This document shows, piece after piece, positions 55,589 to 64,000 of a stretch of 64,000 bases of DNA (positions within the stretch are counted from its first letter, which is position 1; each line of letters starts with the position of its first letter). The translations under genes and the position numbers were made by a program. This DNA comes from Brachionus rotundiformis (Eukaryota; Rotifera; Eurotatoria; Ploima; Brachionidae): positions 1,284,307 to 1,348,306 of the forward strand of contig JAESIW010000203.1 of assembly GCA_016802295.1 (NCBI GenBank), read 5' to 3'. The notes under the pieces were generated by a model that was given only the letters and a program-made list of their open reading frames with translations, did no database searches and was not told the DNA's origin.

Positions 55589-57415
55589 ATGAACTCTTTA
55601 GAAAATGTTTTGGAATCGGTAAGGCATTTCGCTTGGCGTACCCAGAAGAACTCATCCTACTGGCTCTACGCGCCGTATCTTGGCTCTTTTTTCATCAGTC
55701 AGTACTATCTGGTTCTCAACTTGCTTGACCGAAGTCACCAGTCGAAACTAGACGCCAAGAAACTAAGCCAAATTCTGCTCGAGAGCCAGCGCAAGGATGG
55801 CGGATGGTATCAAGTACCAGATCCGAGCAACCAGACAAGTCATTTGGATGCCACTATATTCAATTATTGGTTCCTGAAGGCTTCGGAGTCAGTACCACTC
55901 GATTCTGAGGTGATGACCAAAGCACGGGAGTTCATCCTCGCTCAAGGGGGCCTTCAATCCGCTTCACACATGACCAAAATCTGGCTTTGCCTCTTTGGTC
56001 AGTACGAATGGTCCGAGCTCGCCTCAATACCACTATTTGCCTTCCGCAATGACACCATTTACAAATTCTCTTTTGTCCAAAATTGGGTTGCCCAGTGGGT
56101 TTACCCTCACATTTTACCAATCGCTTACTTGCGCAATTTTAATTACCAAAAATATTTGGGATCAAAATTTGATTTACAAGAGCTAAATGGGCCCAATTAT
56201 AGCCAAGTCAAGGATTATACCAAAGCAAAAAAGAACTATGACTGGTCAGTCAAAAATCTAGTAGACAAAATGCACCTAATGCGTCGTCCTCAGGGAACAT
56301 ATGGAGCCTATTCTGTCTCCACTCTTTTCACTCTCATTGTCCTTGATGATTATCAACAATTAGATGAAAAAATAAATGAGGAATTGTTCAATAAATCAAT
56401 CGAGTTTATTGAAGAGTTGTATCTTAATAGTGAGAGTAGCTCGTATATGGGAGTTCTTGATGATGGTAGATGGTGGGACACATTGCTTATGACCATGGGT
56501 TTGCTTGAATGTGACGAACAAGTGGACAAGTTGAAGCCTTGCGTGGAGTATTTTTTAAAAAATGCAGTTCAAGAATGTGGTGGCATTCCGTATGGGTTGG
56601 ATTTTGAGTATGCGCCAGACACAGATGACACAGGTATTATGGCACTTATTTTGGCCAAATTTTATGCTCAAGTATTTCCTAACGAGACCAAAAAAGCCAA
56701 TGAATGGTTGATATCAATGCAGAATAGTGATGGAGGGTTTGGCGCATTTGCCAAAGGTAATTATGAGTCAATTTTGATTAAGTTGTTTGCTGGTAAGTTT
56801 CAGAATAGCGCAGAGATATTCGATGCTAGCTCGGTGGATGTAACAGCTCATATACTTGAAGGATGGGCCGAGTCAGGCTACACACTAAAAGATGGACATG
56901 TGCAGATGGCAGTTCAGTATTTGAAAAATCAGCAGACAAGTTTTGGCGCATGGGAAGGCCGATGGGGCGTAAATTACATTTATGCAGTGGGAAGTGTGGT
57001 CCCGGCTGTTGCCAAGATACCAGGAGTAAACTTGTTGAATGAGAAGTGGATTTTAAAAAGCATTGATTGGCTAGTTACGTGCCAGAATGCGGACGGAGGC
57101 TTTGGCGAGTCGACCCAGTCATATGTGAATAAGGAATGGATAGGCCGAGGACAGTCCACTGCATCTCAGACAGCCTGGGCTATTTTGGCGCTGATTGAAG
57201 CCCAAAAAGTCGGCTATTCGATTAACGAAAACCTTAAAAAAGCAGTAGAATACCTGGTCAGCATTTTTTCTTGGAAAGAGCAAAGATGGTTTGATGTGAG
57301 CAGCGTAGGAACTGGTCATAGAAGACTTCTTTACATGCAGTACCCAGTTTACTCTATTGCATGGCCTATGATCGCTCTTGGAAGATACAAAAAGCTTGTA
57401 AATGATAAAAACTAA
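55589..57415 (+). CDS. Squalene-hopene-type class II terpene cyclase
   Basis: 608 aa, intronless. Cyclises squalene (or a related polyprene) by protonation into a polycyclic triterpenoid such as hopene or tetrahymanol. The protonating DxDD motif is at residues 344-347 (PDTDDTG). QW-type repeats are visible at Q67RKDGGW73, Q378NSDGGF384, the degenerate QQTSFGAW (448-455) and Q499NADGGF505. Length matches squalene-hopene cyclases (about 600-650 aa). DxDD rather than the DCTAE motif of oxidosqualene cyclases places it on the prokaryotic/ciliate side. Animals generally lack this enzyme, so an intronless copy flanked by animal genes suggests horizontal acquisition (inference). The product would be a membrane sterol surrogate. 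Product specificity cannot be read from sequence. Confidence 0.92.
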   Translation: MNSLENVLESVRHFAWRTQKNSSYWLYAPYLGSFFISQYYLVLNLLDRSHQSKLDAKKLSQILLESQRKDGGWYQVPDPSNQTSHLDATIFNYWFLKASESVPLDSEVMTKAREFILAQGGLQSASHMTKIWLCLFGQYEWSELASIPLFAFRNDTIYKFSFVQNWVAQWVYPHILPIAYLRNFNYQKYLGSKFDLQELNGPNYSQVKDYTKAKKNYDWSVKNLVDKMHLMRRPQGTYGAYSVSTLFTLIVLDDYQQLDEKINEELFNKSIEFIEELYLNSESSSYMGVLDDGRWWDTLLMTMGLLECDEQVDKLKPCVEYFLKNAVQECGGIPYGLDFEYAPDTDDTGIMALILAKFYAQVFPNETKKANEWLISMQNSDGGFGAFAKGNYESILIKLFAGKFQNSAEIFDASSVDVTAHILEGWAESGYTLKDGHVQMAVQYLKNQQTSFGAWEGRWGVNYIYAVGSVVPAVAKIPGVNLLNEKWILKSIDWLVTCQNADGGFGESTQSYVNKEWIGRGQSTASQTAWAILALIEAQKVGYSINENLKKAVEYLVSIFSWKEQRWFDVSSVGTGHRRLLYMQYPVYSIAWPMIALGRYKKLVNDKN

Positions 57416-57574
57416 ACCTTTGTTTTTAAATTAGATATTTTTTATACTTTTAATTTTTACTAATTGTCTTTTAAATAAACAAAAAAATATGGATTTAAAT
57501 TTTTATTTAGATAAAGAGTAGTGATATCAAAATTAGTAGTTAAAAAAGTGATAAAAAAACAGTGATAAAATTTC

Positions 57575-57800
57575 GAGGAAAAAAAGTAGCACAAAAGCAC
57601 GAATTCGTTTTGGCATTGATTCAATTAATTTTTCACATATTCATCAGGTACATTTAGCCAATCCTTCAGAAGTGTCGATTTTAAATGCTCGATTGAGGTC
57701 AACTTTGTTTCTTCAAAACTTATAATCCCAAAGTCCCATCACATAGCCAATGACTTTAAGTGCTTAGCAATTGGATTTTTTTTTGAGTGGTAAAAAGCTT
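57575..57800 (-). pseudogene. Tc1 transposase C-terminal fragment
   Basis: The minus strand matches the end of the transposase at 31362-32405, including CTCAATCGAGCATTTAAAAT and GCTAAATGTACCTGATGAAT-type stretches and the MPKRIRA segment, with frameshifts and one missing base. Diverged at the edges. It proves a second copy of the same Tc1 family once lay here. No terminal repeats are visible. Confidence 0.85.
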
Positions 57801-58557
57801 GATGGTTATTTAATTTTTTGGCTTAAATTTTGGCAATGGCTATTTGTAAAGTTCCTTCGCTATAAACTTTTTTTTGGAAATTACTTCTCGTCATTTTTAA
57901 AAAGTTTTTCTTATATTTCAATCCAATAGAAAATTGACTTTTTTTATGCAGTAAATGAAATTAACGGTTAAACCCCAATCCCATATTTTTCTTTTACTCA
58001 TTTTATTTTGAAATAACAGAAAATCGGTTAAGTTCTTTGTATTAATAAGTCTAAGTCATTCCAGTCAGTAAAGTTTACATTTTTGTTTACCTTTAAAAGA
58101 ACGAAAAAAAAGTTTTTATTTTAGCTATAAAAGATGCAACAAACTATATAGCAGTATTTTTTTAAATATATTTTATTTTAGTAAATTTTAATTTATCAAA
58201 ATAAAAGAAATTTTTGTTCTGTTCCTTTTCAAGCAAGGTTATTATATTAGCTAAAACTGATATTAGGTCAACTAAATAATAACATGGTTATCAAAGGTTA
58301 TCTAAGGATACAAAAGTACTATGGAGAATAGAGTTATCCTAAGAGAGAAAAATGTTTTTTATTAATTTTGTAAAAAGATAAAATATTTTTTTTAAAATAA
58401 ATTAATATTAGATAAATTAAAAATAAATTAAATCTGGTTTGAAGAAAAATTTCTAAAATACTTCCGCATCTAAAATTCCTAGATAATTAAAAATAGATTG
58501 AAACAAAAATGACAAAAATTTACCAACAACACATGTAAATTGATGGACATTTTTTTG
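57801..58557. other. Intergenic, AT-rich
   Basis: No gene is seen. The last part is the upstream region of the prepropeptide gene. Confidence 0.4.
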
Positions 58558-58565
58558 TATAAATA
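58558..58565 (+). promoter_or_regulatory. TATA box of the prepropeptide gene
   Basis: TATAAATA about 54 bp before the ATG at 58619. A transcription start near 58590 would follow. Predicted from position. Confidence 0.5.
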
Positions 58566-58618
58566 CCAATTAATTCTTTTAAAGAATATTTTCAAAAATT
58601 AATTTAAAAAAAAATATC

Positions 58619-59357
58619 ATGGCTTTAATTACTCAAATTTTTATCTCTTTCAGTCTTTTATTGTGTATTTGTAAGTTTTATTGTTTTAAGTTAATCTAAT
58701 TTGGCAAATAAGTATATTTAATTATCAGTTGGATTAGACTGTGATGATCAAGGTCAACGGTGCAATGTCCAACCTGGTCAATCATTCAGTCCTGGTTTTC
58801 ATGACAGATGGAACATTTTTAAGAGATCGAGTGATGGTCTTACAGACAGACTAAACAAAAGAGCTGAGATATTTGGTGGTAATTTTGACAGAGCGAATAT
58901 TTTTAGAAAAAGACGTGCCACAATCTTGGGTGGTAAATGGACAGATAGTCAAAGATTTGGTGAACCAACTGACCAAACATTAGACAGTCAATTAATGTCT
59001 GAAAATTTGCCAAATGAGAGTCAACAAGAATCAGATAGAATTTTTCCCGACAGAGTGATAAACAAAAGGGCCAAAATATTTGGTGGTAATTTTGACAGAG
59101 CGAATATTTTTAGAAAAAGACGAGCAACCATTCTTGGCGGTGATTGGTTTCAAAATGGTCAAGAAGTAAGTCCTAGTGATCCAATCATGTGGTCAAATAG
59201 AAGAACAGGCGGACTTTATAGTCCTTTGTTTAGTCACCAAGGTCTACCAACAATGGCAGTTAATAATCCAAGCCGAGATACAGTTATCAGGGATCCATCC
59301 AGAGCAGGCTCTATCGATTGTGATGAGTCTGGTCAGCGATGTAATTATTATATTTAA
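58619..59357 (+). CDS. Secreted neuropeptide-like precursor with duplicated dibasic-bounded peptides
   Basis: Exon 1 58619-58670 encodes the signal peptide (MALITQIFISFSLLLCIFG). A 58-nt GT-AG intron (58671-58728) is followed by exon 2 58729-59357; 226 aa in total. The mature part has KR at 49-50, 61-62 and 130-131, RKRR at 77-80 and 146-149, and RR at 175-176. Between KR and RKRR lie two nearly identical 14-residue peptides, AEIFGGNFDRANIF and AKIFGGNFDRANIF, each followed by ATILGG and a different tail. Matching CDxxGQRC motifs sit at both ends (residues 22-29 and 215-222) and could form disulfides. This is the plan of a prohormone-convertase-processed neuropeptide precursor. No amidation Gly is next to the dibasic sites. 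I do not recognise the peptides. It is convergent with the metalloproteinase 135 bp away. Confidence 0.8.
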
Positions 59358-59491
59358 ATTTTTAAATTTTAAAATGAATTTCTCATCATAATCAGCTTAA
59401 TTTGATACTTTTAACTTTTTTTTTTTTTTAATAAAAATAATTAAAAATAATAAATGAATTCAAATTGTTTAATTAAAATAAAAAAAGATTT

Positions 59492-60404
59492 TTAATTGCC
59501 ATACAAAGCTCTAATTGCTTTGATGTCGTCTGTGCCAAGTTTGAAATTAGGCTCATAGCCTTTGTAGTAAGGATACATTACTGCATTTTTGTCAGTCGAA
59601 TGTCCAAGTCCCAAAGCATGACCAAATTCATGCACAGCAACAACTTCAAGGTTAATGCCCCATTCAGATTTGTCAGTAAACCTTTCGTCTTCATCAAAAT
59701 GCACTCGGCCATCATTTGGAAAAAAAGCATGAGCCAAAACACCTCCAGGCCCGTCAAATGGAAACGGATCTCCGTGATCTCCTGCTCCAAATTTAATTGA
59801 TATTTCATGCTTTCTTTTTTTACCAACCCTTCTAAATCTTAATTTGGACACAGCAGCCCAGTATCTGAAAGCCTTTCGCATTATTCGCCCAGTCTTCCTT
59901 TTAAGCTCTCTATTTCGATTCAAAAGTACATATCTTATTCTTTTCCTGTTCCATTTGCTAACTTTATAGAAAATAAGTAATTTTTTGCTTTCAATTTAAA
60001 TCTGCACCTGTGGTAAATCTTTTCCTAAAATCAGAAACACCACATCTTGGAGTCTTTAATTTTTTGGTCGTTTCGGCATCCAAAACCCCAGTGACATTTA
60101 TACCATGCATTTTTTGAAAAAGCCTAAAATTTTTTGGCCTCTTGATTATCTTTTTTATTTTAAGTAAATTACTTTAAGGATTTTTTAATTAAAAATGATT
60201 TTCTTAGTTTTTTTCGATTGACATAAATTTCTCTAGATTTATTAATGTAGCCAAATTTGTCAAGATAATTCTTAATTTTTAAGTATTTAAAAATTAATTG
60301 GCTTTTTTTAATTATAAATAAATTACAAAAACATCTTGATTCGATATCTTAGGTTCTATAAAAGTGAATAAAACACTGAATAGATACAAATTTTTAAGTA
60401 TCAT
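59492..60404 (-). CDS. Minimal matrix metalloproteinase (no hemopexin domain)
   Basis: Four exons on the minus strand: 60404-60327, 60270-60173, 60123-60008 and 59961-59492, with introns of 56, 49 and 46 nt, all GT-AG and phase-consistent; 253 aa. A signal peptide (MILKNLYLFSVLFTFI) leads into the prodomain (NYLDKFGYIN), with TGVLD and the cysteine switch PRCGVSD at 84-90 that keeps the zyme latent. The catalytic domain runs from SKWNRKRIRY (99) with the zinc site HEFGHALGLGH (H208, H212, H218) and Met-turn VMYPYY. It stops at RALYGN, where others continue to a hinge and hemopexin, so it resembles matrilysin-type MMPs. Secreted endopeptidase acting on extracellular matrix. Exons 1-3 are my prediction; the catalytic exon is certain. 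Confidence 0.88.
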
Positions 60405-61345
60405 TTTTAAATTATATTTTTGTATTTTTTGTTTAAATATTGTCCCAGCATAAATTTTATCTATGGATTTGAGAGCAATTAAATATTTCATTTTCACAAG
60501 ATAAAATTTTATGTAGAGACAAATGAGCGTGCCTCTGTAAACAGTTAAAACTTCCTGTGGAAAAGTATCAATTCTGAAAAATTGCTTATTTGATCATTTT
60601 ATTTAAAGTGTTTTTAGAAACCCTAATTAAAAATATGACAATAATTATCATACATTTTTTTAGATAAAAATAAATAAAATATTTGATCAAATGATAAGAT
60701 TGCTAATTAGAAATTTAAAAGGCTTAATAAGCAACTTTAAAAATTGACCAAATTAGCTTTACATTTTACTTGATATTTTACCATGTTCAGGAAGAAGAAA
60801 AGTTAAAATAACTTTTAAATTAAAACTATAATTAATTTTTTTTTGAAATTTTATTAAAATAACACCACATTTTTAAATTGCTTGCTAAACAAGGTATTTT
60901 TCTGATTAAATTTCTTGGGATCAATTAATTTCATAGCCATTTGAACAAATTTCAATATTAGGCTTTGACAATATTTTTGTCTATTTCTAGAAAAAAAATG
61001 ACAATATAGTGACCACGAAGAAATGCAATAATTCCAGAATACCAGCAGAAAAATACTTTGTGTTTCATGTATAATATAACGGGTGAAGAATAAAAAATGG
61101 CCAAAATTAAATTTATCGAATTTTTTTATTTAATAAAAGCTTTAAATTTTTTTTTAAATATAACTGAACCCTTAAATATTGAAAAAATTAATTTAATCAG
61201 AAAGTATCAATTAAGATATTTAACTCCATGATGACGCATACTAAAAATCTTTCAAAATGACATTTAATTCACTTATTTACTGAAATAGTTTGAACTGAAA
61301 AGATCAAATATCTTATATTTTCTAGAATTGCCGATGACTATAAAT
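60405..61345. other. Intergenic, AT-rich
   Basis: Upstream region of the metalloproteinase. A 61-codon minus frame at 60312-60497 overlaps its first exon and has no independent support. Includes one copy of a short direct repeat at 61238-61320. Confidence 0.4.
61238..61320. repeat. Short direct repeat, copy 1
   Basis: ACTAAAAATCTTTCA...TTTGAACTGAAA...TCTTATAT is matched at 61876-61955 with about one in eight bases different. The two copies bracket the FLYWCH-like ORF. Confidence 0.6.
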
Positions 61346-61591
61346 CTATAAACGAATTGTACATTTTGTACATTGATACCAAATGACATCGCCAGGCAAA
61401 TTCTCTGTGGCCCGTTTACAGGTCCAATCGTTATCGGCAAAAGTCATAGCTAGATTTCCTTGAGCTGATTCTAAGTTACGAAAACTACAAAAAGAGAGGT
61501 AAAATTTTAATTTTCCTCTAGTTTTTTTCACTTGTTCTGGTTTAATGGACTCATCTTGGCTTAAGTTGTTTGGGATTTCGATAAAAGACAT
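61346..61591 (-). CDS. Small FLYWCH-zinc-finger-like protein or transposon remnant
   Basis: 81 aa. The second half resembles a FLYWCH domain: QGNLAMTF, then DWTCKRA, then IWYQCTKCTIRL (W-x-x-C-x-x-C at the usual spacing for the domain's zinc ligands), but the final HxH region is missing. FLYWCH domains occur at the N-terminus of MULE transposases, remnants of which occur elsewhere here, so this may be a domesticated or dead piece of one. It starts at ATG 61591 and is a complete frame. No intron is seen. Confidence 0.45.
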   Translation of the reverse strand: MSFIEIPNNLSQDESIKPEQVKKTRGKLKFYLSFCSFRNLESAQGNLAMTFADNDWTCKRATENLPGDVIWYQCTKCTIRL

Positions 61592-62656
61592 TTTGGATAA
61601 AGTTCAATAATTTCCTTTATGTATAACACCAATAAACTCATTTTGTCGGAATCAGCTTTAGAAGGTCTTTAATTAATTATTGAAAAAAAGTTTTTTTAGA
61701 TAAATATTTGTTTCAATTAGATCAAATTAGCTGTCAAAGAAATAATACAGTTACTAAGTTAATCATATTTGACATTTTTTTAATTTAATTGTACTAACAA
61801 AAAATATTTGACCCTAACATCAGTATTTTTGTTCTATAAAATATTATTTTTGTTTTTTGAAAATATTATTCGCGTTACTAAAAATCTATCACAATCACAT
61901 TTGATTAACTTATTCACTGAAATTGTTTGAACTGAAAGGAGCAAACATCTTATATCAAAAATGGCGGAACAGTTTCTACTGTTTCAACTGGATGCAGTTA
62001 GCTCTGCGTCAAATGGGAGATGTGATGTCGTAGCATTTTGTTGATGTTTTGAAACAAAAAGAAATTCTGTTTAAATTTTTAGGTCAAAATAAAAGTTAAG
62101 ATCTGTTATTTTAAATTAAAAATCAGCTTATTTAGTTATGTTTAACCAAATGCTTGGCCTCACTTATTGTGCAACAATAAAATACTGTTTTTCTTAATTT
62201 TACAAGCACGCGTTGGCGCATAAATATGTATTTAAACAAAAAAGTTAAAACAAGAAAATAAGTATTCATGAATTGAATTTATTTTCTCTTTGGCTTAGAC
62301 AGCCGTGGCTACTTTATTTAGATTTTAACCAAAGCCATTAGGCAAATAAACATAATTCTTTTTTTGTTGGCTATTCACCAACACTACAGGAGTCTACGGT
62401 CAAAAAGGTACTAAAAATGTAAATGAAGGCCTTCTATGCTCCAATGAGATAAAAAATGTCTTTTGATTTTTATTTTTCACTTTTAAAACTTTCAATGAGA
62501 TATAAAACCTAAATTTTTTAATAAATAGATTTTTGATAGATCTCTTTAATAAATTAAGATATATTTTGCATTTTTTAAAAATATTAAAATTAAAACTTAA
62601 TTTAGTAACAAAATATTTAATTAATATGTAATCTTAAAAAGATAAACATTTAAAAG
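61592..62656. other. Intergenic, AT-rich
   Basis: Contains the second short direct repeat at 61876-61955. No gene is seen. Confidence 0.4.
61876..61955. repeat. Short direct repeat, copy 2
   Basis: Partner of 61238-61320, same orientation, about 640 bp apart. Confidence 0.6.
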
Positions 62657-63901
62657 TTAAATTTTAATAATCAAATTAATTTGATTAAAAATCTTGGTTA
62701 AATTTTGTTTTATTGAGATTATTTCATTTGAATCGAGTCTTGCTTGATTAGCTATTTCAATTAAAAACTCTTCAGAAATTATGTCAAAGTCTTGGTCTTT
62801 TGGAAGAAAAAAATGACCAGCAAGCTCGCACATCGCAAAGTTTATTCCCATGCTGTTCGCAGAGACATCTAATACATTTTTTATCATTTTATTCATTCTA
62901 ATAGCTAAAGGTTAATTACCTGAAGCTGGTCGCTTGGGCCAAATGACCGCTCGAACTGTTACCAAGTCACTGGCACCTCCGTATGGATTGGATTTAACCA
63001 ATACCAAGTTATGTGGTGTATTCTGGCTAGCAAAATAATCAGTTATCAAAAAGATAGCTCTAAAAAATAAGATAATTAAATAATTTAGACAGCACAAGTA
63101 ATTGATTGTACTTGGCAAATTTTGATAAATCTTGACCAAAGTCACAGAGCTGAACTGAAAAAGCTGGCAGCAAAGAGCATTCTTCGCTTAAGAACCACAA
63201 ATTTTGGCATAGTTGCTCAGCATTGGAGATCTTCTGAATTGGAAATGGAAAAGTGGTGCTGTCTACTGAGTCAAGATAATAAAGATGCATATGCAGATGA
63301 TTGACAGAGGCATAAGCTTGGATTGAATTGAAGCCAATGATGATTTTTGCCGAGGCTGATAGGAGAATGAGATCAACAGCAAGTTTTAACGCATCAATGT
63401 TAAGAACTTGGTTCAGGTTCGAATGCAACCTTGGTACAACCAAACAATGGCCCCGCTCTATAGGACTGTTGTTTATGATTATATAATCATCATTGAAATT
63501 TTGATTCTCATCTAGATGCTTTACACTAAGAACAAATTCCTGGTTGTTTATTTTATTAAAGTTAAATTTGTTGTGGTCAAATGCAAGCTTTATGTCAGAC
63601 TTGGCTTGGATTTGGGATGGACGCTTTTGCGAATATCTTTTGGAATTTTTCTATAAATAAGAAATATAATTTTGGGTGGTGTATAATATTTGTGAAAGTG
63701 ACTTGCTTGAATAACAAAGCAATGTTTGCCAGACAAAATTTTGGTTGGCAATGGATGTTCTAGTTTGAATTTAAAAATTTTGTCTGTGTGCATCAAACGG
63801 GTCCATTCGTCAAGCAAAATTTTGTCAAATTCAGTGCCATTTTTAGCTTTGGAAAGAAAAAAATTTTCCACATCAGAAAGCGAGTACTCGTAAAGTTTCA
63901 T
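62657..63901 (-). CDS. GDPGP1: GDP-D-glucose phosphorylase 1
   Basis: Phosphorolyses GDP-D-glucose to GDP and glucose 1-phosphate, a metabolite-repair step in the cytosol (family knowledge). Four exons on the minus strand: 63901-63707, 63650-63112, 63059-62920 and 62868-62657; 361 aa, phases consistent. Introns are 56, 52 and 51 nt. The first is GC-AG (GCAAGT donor); the other two are GT-AG. Family landmarks in order: KFKLE...TKILSG, QKRPSQI, KFNFNKIN, INNSPIERGHCLVVPR, GFNSIQAYASVNHLHMH with the HIT-like histidines H183, H185, H187, and NFAMCELAGHF. Length agrees with animal orthologues (about 385 aa). Domain order and active site are complete, so it is probably functional. Confidence 0.93.
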
Positions 63902-64000
63902 TTCTCTAAATTTTTAAATAACATAATTTTATTTTTCATTGAATTAATTTTTTTTCGTAGCTGTAAATTAGTCTTTAATTTATTCACTATCGAAAATAAT

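Noticed and set aside
58866..59125. Resemblance of the NFDRANIF core to orcokinin (NFDEIDR)
   Set aside because: Only a few residues agree and the flanking pattern differs. I do not assign it to that family.

Overview
The window is a piece of an AT-rich animal nuclear genome. It carries intron-containing animal genes (chaperonin CCT delta, a matrix metalloproteinase, GDP-D-glucose phosphorylase, an EGF/ShKT secreted protein, receptor-like 7TM proteins) with very short introns (46-61 nt wherever I could place them), embedded in many decayed transposons. A monogonont rotifer such as Brachionus fits the composition, the tiny introns, the intronless squalene-hopene-type cyclase and the element mix. 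That assignment is inference.

Layout. 1-7 kb: CCT4, a strikingly GC-rich gene, flanked on both sides by related repeats and LINE remnants. 7-9.1 kb: a three-exon orphan gene, then a run of Ns bounded by a direct duplicate that looks like an assembly artefact. 11.5-18 kb: an EGF/ShKT secreted protein (minus), a LINE remnant, a 2-oxoglutarate/Fe(II) oxygenase (plus) and a proline-rich EF-hand-like protein (minus). 18.4-18.7 kb: a tRNA-derived SINE. 21.6-25.1 kb: a large-ectodomain 7TM receptor (minus), with an inverted near-copy at 49.3-52.6 kb (plus) and a third, single-exon relative at 38.5-40.7 kb (minus).

Between the two inverted receptor copies lies a transposon graveyard: a retroelement pol tail; a decayed LINE split by an intact Tc1 element with inner and outer terminal repeats; a decayed chromodomain-bearing Ty3/gypsy element with an env-like third region; and an apparently intact two-ORF LINE at 42.6-46.8 kb. 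That LINE is bounded by two direct copies, about 753 bp each, of a MULE/foldback sequence, with its 3' tail and 5' end exactly at the repeat edges. This is the most unusual structure in the window: either a giant target-site duplication or an assembly/duplication artefact.

55.6-63.9 kb is gene-rich: an intronless class II terpene cyclase with DxDD and QW motifs, a prepropeptide with duplicated dibasic-bounded peptides that looks like an undescribed neuropeptide precursor, a minimal matrix metalloproteinase convergent with it (four exons), a small FLYWCH-like ORF, and GDPGP1 (four exons, one GC-AG intron). I see no operon logic. The neighbours look functionally unrelated apart from the receptor family.
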